A stretch of DNA of 41,716 nt from CAZOKZ01 sp964580585. Lineage in GTDB: Bacteria; Sumerlaeota; Sumerlaeia; SLMS01; JAHLLQ01. A program made the translations under genes and the position numbers. The notes beneath the pieces are model-generated. The model was not told where the DNA came from. It ran no database searches and saw nothing but the letters and a program-made list of their open reading frames with translations. Below, one piece after another: positions 33,672 through 41,609 of the stretch; positions within the stretch are counted from its first letter, which is position 1, and every line of letters starts with the position of its first letter. The stretch covers positions 1 to 41,716 of the forward strand of contig CAZOKZ010000041.1 in assembly GCA_964580585.1 (NCBI GenBank), in the 5' to 3' direction.

Positions 33672-34457
33672 TCACTCGTCAAACGGCGACGGTTCGTCCA
33701 CCAGCATATCCGGCATGGTGCCCGGCGCGGCGGATTTGATGACTTCGTCTTGAACCGTCGGTTGGGTGGGCGAGAGGCGTTTTACATCCAGCGCCACGAC
33801 GTGGGACGCTTCCTTTTTGATCGTTTCGGTGTCGTGGATGTCGCCTTCTCCCAGACGCGCGCAATTAAATCCACCGAACCCATCCTCCAGGAGTTCGACC
33901 TCCGGGTTGGATTCTTCGTTCGTCCACAAATCATCGACAACGTACTTGTAAATCAAGGGGCGTTCGGCTTTGAGCCAACCCTGCCATTCGCCGCGTTCGT
34001 TTTTGAACAGGCGCATGTTGCCCTGATACCAACCGTTGAAATTTCCTGCCACGACCACATCTTCGGCATTGGGGGCTTCAAATGTGAACAGCTCAAGTCC
34101 CTCCGGGATCATTGCGATCCCGTTACGCAGGTAGATTAAATTGCAAACGGACTCTTCGTGCAGGGTGTAAATGTTCGATCGCTGGTCCTGAACCAGCACT
34201 TTGGCGCCCGATGGGAATTCCATCCAGTAGGCATAGGCGTATTGGCCGTCCGCGAGCGGAACGTCGATGGTGAAACCCGTATCGGTTTTTTCCATGACGT
34301 TCGCGCGATGGTCCCAATTGTTGAAGTCTCCAATGAGGGCGGCGGACAAAGGTGGCGTATGAAAATCTTCGTCGAAAGTATTAAAGGTTTCGGCAGTGGC
34401 TGGTTGGTTGGGGAAGAGGGCGAGAACGAACAGAGCCAACGTGAGGGGGAAACGCAT
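33672..34457 (-). CDS. Secreted protein with two CBM48/AMPK-glycogen-binding-like domains
   Basis: The 261-residue protein has a signal peptide (MRFPLTLALFVLALFPNQPATA, cleavage near residue 22). Two copies of an early-set carbohydrate-binding fold follow: SAALIGDFNNWDHRANVMEK with ADGQYAYAYWM (about 38-85), and DVVVAGNFNGWYQGNMRLFK with YKYVVDDLWTNEESNPE (about 130-190). G-x-FN-x-W is the signature of glycogen/starch-binding E-set domains. The last 60 residues are probably disordered. No catalytic domain is present, so it is likely a periplasmic or secreted alpha-glucan-binding protein, consistent with the starch-active GH57 gene upstream on the same strand. AGGATCG lies about 9 bp before the ATG. 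Confidence 0.8.
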   Translation of the reverse strand: MRFPLTLALFVLALFPNQPATAETFNTFDEDFHTPPLSAALIGDFNNWDHRANVMEKTDTGFTIDVPLADGQYAYAYWMEFPSGAKVLVQDQRSNIYTLHEESVCNLIYLRNGIAMIPEGLELFTFEAPNAEDVVVAGNFNGWYQGNMRLFKNERGEWQGWLKAERPLIYKYVVDDLWTNEESNPEVELLEDGFGGFNCARLGEGDIHDTETIKKEASHVVALDVKRLSPTQPTVQDEVIKSAAPGTMPDMLVDEPSPFDE

Positions 34458-34723
34458 GGGGGTCGATCCTTATACGATTATGTGTTACCTGGTACGAGCT
34501 TCTCTCCCACCCAGTTCGAGACCGGGCAAAAAAGAGGTGCGGTTTGCTTAGGCGCGAGATCGCTTTTGTGGAAAAGGAACCTCGCAGAGCGCTGAACTCA
34601 GCTCTACGCCATCTAAGGCAATGGGTGGCGCTTTGGCAAGATGAATTCGGATGTCAGGTTTTTTTTCGTCAGATGGGGGACGATTTGATTGGAATTGCGC
34701 CCAGAATGAAGAGAATTCGGGTA

Positions 34724-34770
34724 AACAAAGGGCTCCCCCCGGCCAGGTGAATCGGGGGGAGCCCTTTGTT
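34724..34770. repeat. Perfect 18-bp inverted repeat (stem-loop, 11-base loop)
   Basis: Bases 34724-34741 (AACAAAGGGCTCCCCCCG) pair exactly with 34753-34770 around an 11-base loop. The stem would be very stable. The T-rich foot (CTTTGTT) after the plus-strand stem is weak as a U-tract, so it may be an atypical or bidirectional terminator, or a structured repeat. Confidence 0.75.
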
Positions 34771-35124
34771 AGAGAGCGGCGTATTCATGCAAGGGTTAGA
34801 ATGAATCGCGCAATGGATAAGCTTATGTCAGAAGTATCGGTTACCTTTTACGGATAATGTCTTATACGAAATTCCCCTGAATAATTGCAAGTCCTATTTC
34901 CTGGGGCGGCATTGGTAAAATAAACCGATAAAATTTTTCTCGTTTCGTCGTCTGTTTGGGTTCGTTTCGTTGAATCCGGGGTCTTTGTATTCGGTTCCGG
35001 GTCCAAAATCCACGGTTTTTGTGACTCTTTACTAAATTTTATATCAACTATTTTATCTGACCTGGGATTTTCATCGGGTTGAACGTTTTGTGCAGGGTGC
35101 GTTCGTTTAGTCGGTGAAAATTCC

Positions 35125-35171
35125 AGGACAGGTCTCCCCTGAATGGGGTGCGGCTCGGGGGAGACTGTCCT
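35125..35171 (-). terminator. Imperfect hairpin, possible terminator of the GH57 transcript
   Basis: AGGACAG (35125-35131) pairs with CTGTCCT (35165-35171), and after one bulged base TCTCCCC (35133-35139) pairs with GGGGAGA (35158-35164). On the minus strand the stem is followed by GGAATTTTC, a short T run. It lies downstream of the GH57 gene and the small frame after it. The T tract is short, so confidence is modest. Confidence 0.45.
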
Positions 35172-35207
35172 GTGTTGTGCGTTGAGGGGTTCCTTGTGAG
35201 GGAAACG

Positions 35208-35414
35208 TTATTTCATCGATTCAGATTGCCCGTTTACCAGATCGAAAATGCTTGTTTGTCGATCTGGCGGGGCGGGTTGCAACTCGGTGGATTCGATCAA
35301 ACGTTGCGGTTCAAACAGGGGGCCCAGTTCATCGTCGGGAAAAGCATCGTGGAACTCTGGGTAAAGGTTCCGCAAAATCCCACGATGCATTTCTTTATCC
35401 GTCATCACCTCCAT
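35208..35414 (-). CDS. Possible small protein (68 aa) after the GH57 gene
   Basis: The frame starts 17 bp after the GH57 stop in the same direction. It contains a perfect match to the anti-Shine-Dalgarno sequence (GGAGGTGAT) right at its 5' end, between two in-frame ATGs (35414 and 35405) and 17 bp before a third (at 35390). The predicted peptide is acidic, with HRGILRNLYPEFHDAFPDDEL and no signal or membrane segment. No family is recognised. The spacing of the SD to each ATG is not ideal, so this may be chance. Confidence 0.35.
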   Translation of the reverse strand: MEVMTDKEMHRGILRNLYPEFHDAFPDDELGPLFEPQRLIESTELQPAPPDRQTSIFDLVNGQSESMK

Positions 35415-35431
35415 GGGCTGATCGTCTTCCT

Positions 35432-38400
35432 TTATGGGGCGACCGAGAGATGCCAGTCGGCGCCGTTGTTGTTATGCCACGTTCCGCTTCCATTGGTGAA
35501 GACCATATCCAGAACCGTTGCGTTGCTCGGAACCGTGTAGGTCACTTCCCAGTAACCGGTGCTGGCGTTTTTGGTCATGTTCAACTGGCTGACGCTCGAC
35601 CAACCGTTGTGTCCCTTGTGAATCTTCACGGTCGATGCGCTCGCCAGCGGACCGTTGCGCGAATCGTAACGGATGGTCACGTTCTGGCCCTTGATCGGTG
35701 TCGAGGGGGTACTGGCCACGAAATTCGGAATGATCGGTGCCGTGTAAGTGTTAATGTGCCAGTCTGCGCCGCCGTTATTGTCCCAGGTGCCGCTGCCGTT
35801 CGTGAACACAAAGTCGATCACGGTGGCGTTGCTCGGGACGGTGTACGTTACGGTGAAGGTGCCGTTGCCAACCGGGTTCATGGTCAACTGGCTGACGCTG
35901 CTCCAGCCGTTATGGCCCTTGTGAATCTTGACCGTCGAGGCGCCTTGCAGCGGACGACCTGCCGGGTTGTAAACGATCGTCACGGACTGGCCCTTGACCG
36001 GAACGCTCGGAGTAAGCGCCACCGTTCCTGCAATCGGGGTTGGTGTGGGCGTCGGCGTAGGGGTCGGTGTAGGCGTTGGCGTGGGCGTAGGTGTCGGAGT
36101 CGGTGTAGGTGTCGGTGTAGGTGTCGGAGTGGGCGTGGGTGTGGGTGTTGGGGTAGGCGTCGGCGTTGGGGTCGGCGTCGGACCTGTGCCCGTCGTCGTC
36201 AGATGCCAATCGGCGCCACCGTTGTTATCCCACGTGCTGCCGCCATTGTTGAACACGATGTCGATAATGGTCGCATCGGCGGGAACCGTGTACGTGTACG
36301 TCCACTTCTTGTTGCCGATCGAGGTCATCGATGGGTCCGGGGTGATGGTTCCAACCCAGCCGTTTTTGCCAATGTGAATCTTGACGGTCGAAGCGTTTTC
36401 CAGCACGCGTCCCGTGGCATCGTAGGTAATCGTCACGCTCTGGCCACGAACCGGCGTTTCCGGGTTCGTCGTCACCGTGGTCGAACCCTGGTTCGATCCG
36501 CTGCCGTCGCCAATATAGACGTGCTGAATCGGCGAACGGGCCGTGTTGCCGCGCGAATCGGTCGCTTCGACGTAATAGTCGATCAACACGTCGCGCAGAT
36601 CGTTGACGGCGACCGAGTACTGATACGGCATGTGCGCCGGAAGCTCGAAGTAGTTCAACTCGGGCTTGTTATAAACGTTGTCGTTCGGGAAAACACGGCC
36701 TTGCATCGTGAGTGTTTGCCATGAACCGACCTGAGAACCGCCCGCGTAGGTTTCGTTCTGGTTCGAGCTGAGCGGGTTCACGCCATCATTATCCACGCGG
36801 TACTTCAGCACTACGTTCGAAAGCGTGTTCACGTCGGAGACGAACGTCCAAATGTGGAAATCGCCGTCATCGATGAACTGCTTGTACTGATGCTCAACAC
36901 CCCAGTTCAGGCTACCCGGGTTATACGGAAAGCGCTGGGGAAGCCAGATCGTCGGCGGGGTTTGATCCAGGTTCAAGTTGCCATTAATGATCGGATCGAC
37001 GTGCTGATAGGCCTCGTTGACGCCCAGCGTGCCCTTCATTTCCAGATCCAACGGCGTGCCGTAATACACGTTACCCGAATCGAGAGCGCCCAGGAAGTAG
37101 TGCCAGCCGCGATCAACCGCGTTGGTCGAGCCGTCGGGATGCAGAATCTTGGCAAAGTTCGGCGTGGTGCCGGCGATTTGCTGCGCCGTCAAAACGCGGT
37201 TCAAGCATTCGGTGAACAGCGCCATTTCGCGGGGTTTTTCGTGCCAGCCGTTGACCGGATCGTGTTGGCCAGCGGCATTCAAAATCGGATAGTTCCAGTT
37301 GATGTACGTCGGTGAACCGAAGTCGCCGTCCGCATTGACCCAGCCACCGTCTTCCACGTGGATCACGTTGCTGGAGCTGACCGGGTACGTGGACAAGTAC
37401 TGCTCGACAGACGTCATTTCACCGCCACGGCCTGAGACATCGTTGGCCAGATTCGGCACGCATTCGTTGTAGTAGCTGTATCCGCCGCCGAAGGCATTGT
37501 CGCCGTCATGGACCAACATGACAAAGTTCGGATGCGCCGGGTCGTTCGTGCCGAACAACGGCGTCAGGAACTGGCCGTTGATACAACCATATCCATCTTC
37601 CCAGCCCCAGGCCTGATCGGCGGGAACCACGGTGATCGTTTCTTCTGCGCCCGTGTTCGGATCGACATACTTGGCTTTGGCCGGACGATACGAAAGCGGG
37701 TTGGCGTTGGTCGGGGAGCAACCGCGGCTGATCGACTTGGTAATGAAGTTCACGCCGTTCGGGTTAATTTGGTCGGCTTTGTTGGGCGGAGCGCAGTTCA
37801 CGCCACCGGAACCCAATTGAACCGGGAAATCCGGGCACGCACGAGCAATGTGTTCGCCCGAAACGATCGACCAGGTTATGCCCAGGTCCTTCAAGACCGG
37901 GATCAAGCGTTCGGAGAAGCACATTTCGGTCGGGAAATAACCGTTAGAAGCCCAGTTGGAACCGAACGCTTCTTTCATGCGCTGCTGGTTCAGCTTGATT
38001 TCCATGTAAACAGTTTCGGAGTTGTGCAACGCGGCCAACGAGTGGTGGTGCGTGAAGTTAACAACGTCCATCTTCTTTTTGCCACCGGTCGTCGTCCAGC
38101 CAATCGTCTGCTTTATGGCATCGGCCCAACCCGGGCTGTAGCCCAATTGCCAGGCGTCACCCAAACTTTGGACGTTTTCGGTCAAGGCGCCCGAGTAAGT
38201 CATCGCAGCGCCAGCATTCGGATGCCCGCCCATCGAGCCCACGGCATCGCGAGTGCGCCATTGATATGCCGCCACACGGTCGTCACTGCCAAAAATCTCA
38301 CGAAGGTTGTTTTCAGGACGAGCTGCCCCGCCGTCCTTCATCTGGATGGATTCCCATGCGCTCTCATAACGGTCGGTGCTGCTGACGCGCGATTGGTCGT

Positions 38401-38542
38401 TCCAATAAATAGGTTGGTGCATGTGCCACAGGTAAGAAACCTTAGGCCCTGTGTTTTGAGCGTGGACGCTGCCTGCCAGGAATGAAATGGCTAGTCCTAG
38501 TCCTGCCGCCCCGAGGGTCATACTGTTTTTCAGAGACTTCAT
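35432..38542 (-). CDS. Secreted GH57-type alpha-glucan hydrolase with three CBM25-like domains
   Basis: The 1036-residue enzyme has a signal peptide (cleavage after VHA, residue 28). The catalytic domain shows GH57 motif 1 (WHMHQP, 39-44), motif 3 with the probable nucleophile Glu206 (GYFPTEMCFSE) and motif 4 with the acid Asp near 348 (VHDGDNAFGGG). Many cysteines occur in the domain. Three C-terminal modules of 90-100 residues (about 690-785, 840-930, 935-1036) share GQSVTI-x-Y, ASTVKIH-x-G-x-NGW, YTVP-x-x-ATxxDxVF and WDNNGGADWH, the pattern of CBM25 starch-binding domains. A Thr-Pro linker of about 25 repeats separates the first from the others. It likely degrades starch or related alpha-glucan outside the cytoplasm. 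Confidence 0.9.
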   Translation of the reverse strand: MKSLKNSMTLGAAGLGLAISFLAGSVHAQNTGPKVSYLWHMHQPIYWNDQSRVSSTDRYESAWESIQMKDGGAARPENNLREIFGSDDRVAAYQWRTRDAVGSMGGHPNAGAAMTYSGALTENVQSLGDAWQLGYSPGWADAIKQTIGWTTTGGKKKMDVVNFTHHHSLAALHNSETVYMEIKLNQQRMKEAFGSNWASNGYFPTEMCFSERLIPVLKDLGITWSIVSGEHIARACPDFPVQLGSGGVNCAPPNKADQINPNGVNFITKSISRGCSPTNANPLSYRPAKAKYVDPNTGAEETITVVPADQAWGWEDGYGCINGQFLTPLFGTNDPAHPNFVMLVHDGDNAFGGGYSYYNECVPNLANDVSGRGGEMTSVEQYLSTYPVSSSNVIHVEDGGWVNADGDFGSPTYINWNYPILNAAGQHDPVNGWHEKPREMALFTECLNRVLTAQQIAGTTPNFAKILHPDGSTNAVDRGWHYFLGALDSGNVYYGTPLDLEMKGTLGVNEAYQHVDPIINGNLNLDQTPPTIWLPQRFPYNPGSLNWGVEHQYKQFIDDGDFHIWTFVSDVNTLSNVVLKYRVDNDGVNPLSSNQNETYAGGSQVGSWQTLTMQGRVFPNDNVYNKPELNYFELPAHMPYQYSVAVNDLRDVLIDYYVEATDSRGNTARSPIQHVYIGDGSGSNQGSTTVTTNPETPVRGQSVTITYDATGRVLENASTVKIHIGKNGWVGTITPDPSMTSIGNKKWTYTYTVPADATIIDIVFNNGGSTWDNNGGADWHLTTTGTGPTPTPTPTPTPTPTPTPTPTPTPTPTPTPTPTPTPTPTPTPTPTPTPTPIAGTVALTPSVPVKGQSVTIVYNPAGRPLQGASTVKIHKGHNGWSSVSQLTMNPVGNGTFTVTYTVPSNATVIDFVFTNGSGTWDNNGGADWHINTYTAPIIPNFVASTPSTPIKGQNVTIRYDSRNGPLASASTVKIHKGHNGWSSVSQLNMTKNASTGYWEVTYTVPSNATVLDMVFTNGSGTWHNNNGADWHLSVAP
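36030..36185. repeat. Low-complexity 6-bp-period repeat encoding the Thr-Pro linker
   Basis: On the plus strand this reads as alternating GT(N)GG(N) hexamers, about 25 units, encoding Thr-Pro pairs on the minus strand. Third positions vary, and larger blocks recur within it, as expected from slippage or unequal exchange. Copy number is likely to differ between strains. Confidence 0.85.
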
Positions 38543-39034
38543 TTTTGTGCGGTCCTTTCCGGGATGCTCTGGGCATCACGAAATCAGAGGGGATAGCAGA
38601 GTGGTACGACGAACCGGTTTGTTTTTCAAGGTTCAAAAATCAAATCGAAAACTCGAACCCCGGCGCGAAAAATAAAGCCTTTTATTTAAGCACTACCCCT
38701 AGAGGGAGGGTGGCTGCGTTGCAAGTCCGACTTGTTGCGCCAAGAAGCCTGCGCATATACCATATATTGTATATAAATCCCTTTTTGGGGTGCCGCTTTT
38801 TGTACCGGTTTCTGCCAAGGGGGTAGTGTGCCAGAAAGTTCGATTTTGAACCCCGATGAGAAATTTATTTTTCAGGAAATTTTGAAAGGGTAGAAATTTT
38901 TTTGCCAAAAACTGATTTAATCGCTTCTTCCCCTCTCTCAATTGCCTTAAAATTGGTCAGCAGGCGATCAATCGTTGACGTCGATGGATGCCGTTCGTCG
39001 TACTAGCGACACCCTGACAAACGGATCCGCCCCC
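38543..39034. other. Divergent intergenic region upstream of GH57 and symporter genes
   Basis: About 490 bases without a supportable gene. A GGAAAGGA ribosome-binding site for the GH57 gene lies about 12 bp upstream of its ATG. An AT-rich block at 38755-38782 (ATATACCATATATTGTATAT) holds several TATA-like -10 candidates on both strands, but I cannot pair one with a convincing -35. No RNA gene or operator is clear. Confidence 0.5.
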
Positions 39035-40342
39035 ATGACGACCAAGCATTCGAATTGGATTTTGATCGGCATTGTCGTCGCGCTCGCGATGTCGGCTATT
39101 GTGGTTGTTGCCTGTAACGCCCAGTACGCCGCCCACCCCGAGACGTTCGCCGAGACCTACCGCGCAATTATCCATTACGGGAAATTCCTCGGCGATTTTT
39201 TCCTGCTGGCGCTCAAGATGGTGATCGTACCGCTCGTGTTTGCCTCGGTGGTGATGGGCATCACCCACTTGGGAGACGTCCGAAAAATCGGTGGGATTGG
39301 CCTGCGGACGCTTCTTTATTACGGGATCACGACCGGATTGGCGGTGGCGTTAGGCATTATTCTGGTGGTGCTCATTCAGCCGGGTGCCGGAATGGGTGAT
39401 GTATTGACCGGAACGCTCGACGACGCCATGCGTTCCAACCTCGCCGCCAAGCAGGACATCCACGTCACCGACCTCTTTCTTTCGCTGCTGCACCCCAATC
39501 TGATCGAAGCCTTCGCCCAGGGCAAAATGCTGCCGATTATCGTGTTCTCGCTGGTGTTTGGGGCAATTCTTACGACGCTTGGCGAAAAAGGCGCTGCCGT
39601 GATGGCGTTTTTCGACGGCTTGAACGACGCGATGATGAAGATGGTGGCGCTGATCATGTGGCTGGCGCCGATTGGTATTTTTGGACTGGTGGTGGCGAAA
39701 TTTGGCGTGGCTTCCATGCAGGAAGGTGGCTTGGCCAAAATGATCGAGGGCCTGTGGAAGTATTCGCTCACCGTGGTGGGAGCGATCACGATCCATGGGT
39801 TGATCACGTTGCCGGCGTTGTTGTTTTTTCTGACGCGACGCAACCCGCTTAAATTCGCATTCGACCTGGTGCCCGCGCTGCTGACGGCCTGGTCCACCGC
39901 GTCGTCGTCTGCGACGTTGCCGTTGACCATCGAATGCGCCGTCGATCGTGCGAAGCTGGATAAAAAAGCCTCGGGGTTCGTTTTGCCGCTTGGGGCCACG
40001 ATTAACATGGACGGCACGGCGCTTTACGAAGCGGTGGCGGCGGTCTTTATTGCCCAGGCCTACGGCATCGATCTTGGCCTGGGCCAATTGGTGCTGGTGT
40101 TCATCACGGCAACGTTGGCGGGCATTGGCGCGGCGGGTATTCCGCAAGCCGGACTGGTCATGATGGTGATTGTGCTCAAGGCGGTGAACCTGCCCATCGA
40201 AGGCATCGGGCTGATTCTGGCCGTGGACTGGTTGCTCGACCGATTCCGCACGACACTCAATGTGTGGGGCGACACCGTGGGCGCGGCGTACATCAGCGGG
40301 GTGGTTGAATCCACGGACGTGCCGGAATCGGCGCTGGATTGA
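39035..40342 (+). CDS. Dicarboxylate/amino acid:cation symporter (DAACS family)
   Basis: This 435-residue inner-membrane symporter takes up glutamate, aspartate or C4-dicarboxylates with sodium or protons. Hallmarks of the family are the serine-rich re-entrant loop (AWSTASSSATLPLTIECA), the motif GATINMDGTALYEAVAAVFIAQ, and AGIGAAGIPQAGLVMMVIVL with the substrate-side region VDWLLDRFRTTLNVWGD. The WLLDRFRTTLNV-x-GD sequence is the conserved substrate/cation-binding helix. About eight membrane helices are visible. ATG 39035 is preferred because TM1 begins ten residues later; TTG 38975 would add 20 polar residues. Specificity between glutamate and dicarboxylates cannot be settled by eye. Confidence 0.93.
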   Translation: MTTKHSNWILIGIVVALAMSAIVVVACNAQYAAHPETFAETYRAIIHYGKFLGDFFLLALKMVIVPLVFASVVMGITHLGDVRKIGGIGLRTLLYYGITTGLAVALGIILVVLIQPGAGMGDVLTGTLDDAMRSNLAAKQDIHVTDLFLSLLHPNLIEAFAQGKMLPIIVFSLVFGAILTTLGEKGAAVMAFFDGLNDAMMKMVALIMWLAPIGIFGLVVAKFGVASMQEGGLAKMIEGLWKYSLTVVGAITIHGLITLPALLFFLTRRNPLKFAFDLVPALLTAWSTASSSATLPLTIECAVDRAKLDKKASGFVLPLGATINMDGTALYEAVAAVFIAQAYGIDLGLGQLVLVFITATLAGIGAAGIPQAGLVMMVIVLKAVNLPIEGIGLILAVDWLLDRFRTTLNVWGDTVGAAYISGVVESTDVPESALD

Positions 40343-40355
40343 GTTTTTTGCGCCT

Positions 40356-40820
40356 CTACACAACCGGAAAATACAGGTCCGTGCGCAGTTCCTCGGGCGG
40401 TACCTTGCATGGATCGTTGACGTAAATCTCGAAACACACGTCCTGGCGCGGCATGTGGGTTTCGCGCAGGAAAAGTTCCGCGCTGAATTTCGTCCAGGCA
40501 TCGCCGACACCGGTGTACGGTCCGACGTACGACCAGCAGACGTAGTTGCCCCCCTGAATTTCGACCAGGTGCAGGCCCTCGGGAACGTTGTCGAACGAAA
40601 CGTTCACGGTTACACCTGCGTCCGAGCGCAGTTTTTCCGGCGGCACGGTCATCGGGTCATCGTGGTAAATGCTGAGATACAGATTCCCGTGGCCCATCAA
40701 GTTCAGCGGCCCAATGGCGGCCAGGAATTTCTCCCACGTGTGGGGCAACTCGGGGTATGGCCCGACATGGCGCAGGGCCAGCACTCTCATGGGCATGACG
40801 ACTTCGCTGCGCAGTTCCAT
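40356..40820 (-). CDS. GyrI-like/AraC effector-binding domain protein
   Basis: The protein is a stand-alone GyrI-like (SbmC/AraC effector-binding) ligand-binding domain of two repeated halves: MRVLALRHVGPYPELPHTWEKFLAAI and YVCWSYVGPYTGVGDAWTKFSAELF, with LYLSIYHDDPMTVPPEKLRSDA and CFEIYVNDPCKVPPEELRTDLYFPV. H/Y-x-GPY followed by W-x-KF is the family pattern. No helix-turn-helix is present, so it is not itself a regulator; it may bind a small molecule or inhibit gyrase, as SbmC does. ATG 40820 is chosen because GAGGTG lies 4 bp upstream. It converges with the symporter gene (13-bp gap). Confidence 0.85.
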   Translation of the reverse strand: MELRSEVVMPMRVLALRHVGPYPELPHTWEKFLAAIGPLNLMGHGNLYLSIYHDDPMTVPPEKLRSDAGVTVNVSFDNVPEGLHLVEIQGGNYVCWSYVGPYTGVGDAWTKFSAELFLRETHMPRQDVCFEIYVNDPCKVPPEELRTDLYFPVV

Positions 40821-40928
40821 GGTGCACCTCATTTCCATCCCGGTAATTAGGATTGAGGCAAACAGCCTGATCCATTCATGCTTATCTTATCTTTCACACG
40901 AGACAGGGCAACAAAAAGGAGCCAGGCC

Positions 40929-41609
40929 ATGGGCATTCCGTTGTTAATTCGTATTGTCGATCCCGACACCCTCGAAATGCTAAAATCGAATCCCGAAACC
41001 GTGGATCATTTTCTATGGGGGCCACTCGACGAGATTGTTCTACCCAAACCGGAGCCCCCGAAACAAAATTTCTTTCAGAAGATGTTGGGTTCCCTCGCAC
41101 AACCCACGCCGGTGGACCCTCCACCCATCACCAAGCGGCGGTTCTGGCGCTACTACAACGCCTCGGAGAACGAACGACGAGACCTTGACGCGCTGCTGCC
41201 CATCTGGAAGGCGCCCGAAGCCTGCGATTTTCTGGACATGGATAAGTCCTACACAGCGCTGCATTATGCGCTGACGGGAAACTTGACCGAGGATCAGGGC
41301 GTTCCACCGTTAGGGTGTTTATATTTTGGTGGGACACAAGTGGGGTTGGATGAAAACACGTGCTGGTCGCTCGATGCCGGGCAAGTCGCCGAACTCGATC
41401 GGGAAATTGCCCCGATCACACGAGAGGAACTTGTCATCCGTTTGTCTGAGGAGCGCATTGCCGCTACCGAGATCTTGCATTACGAGTGGCAATTCAACGG
41501 TTGGGAGGCAAATCTCGAATCCAGCTACCGACACTTTGCCAGTTTCCAGCAAATCGTCCACCGAGCAGTTGGACAAGGGAGCGCGTTGATTTTTTGGATG
41601 GCCGTTTGA
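40929..41609 (+). CDS. DUF1877 (YfbM-like) family protein
   Basis: The 226-residue protein starts MGIPLLIRIVDPDTLEMLKSNPE, like the MGM-x-GYF-x-x-I-x-x-x opening of YfbM. It contains the family core CDFLDMDKSYTALHYALTGNL (YfbM: WDFLHFGLTG), PPLGCLYFGG, and ends ASFQQIVHRAVGQGSALIFWM. The family function is unknown. An insert of about 40 residues after residue 30 (PKPEPPKQNFFQKML onward) is Pro-rich and not part of YfbM. ATG 40929 is chosen because AAGGAG lies 8 bp upstream; an upstream ATG at 40878 has no ribosome-binding site. The remaining 107 bases of the window hold nothing I can support. Confidence 0.82.
   Translation: MGIPLLIRIVDPDTLEMLKSNPETVDHFLWGPLDEIVLPKPEPPKQNFFQKMLGSLAQPTPVDPPPITKRRFWRYYNASENERRDLDALLPIWKAPEACDFLDMDKSYTALHYALTGNLTEDQGVPPLGCLYFGGTQVGLDENTCWSLDAGQVAELDREIAPITREELVIRLSEERIAATEILHYEWQFNGWEANLESSYRHFASFQQIVHRAVGQGSALIFWMAV

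Larger units (their letters stand above)
34458..35207. other. Non-coding structured stretch between glucan-related genes
   Basis: I find no supportable gene in these 750 bases. The middle (about 34850-35100) is AT-rich with T-runs. The stretch holds a perfect 18-bp hairpin (34724-34770), an imperfect hairpin (35125-35171) and a small bulged hairpin near 34584-34603. Frames that stay open are short and have no family resemblance. Confidence 0.55.

Noticed and set aside
35252..36724. Plus-strand Arg/Gly-rich frame and Val-Gly repeat frame opposite the CBM domains of the GH57 gene
   Set aside because: The Val-Gly repeat is only the complement of the Thr-Pro linker, and the frame has no start context or family match.
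38750..38790. Strong promoter in the TATA-rich block before the GH57 gene
   Set aside because: Several -10-like words occur on both strands, but none pairs with a -35-like hexamer at 16-18 bp, so no single promoter can be supported.
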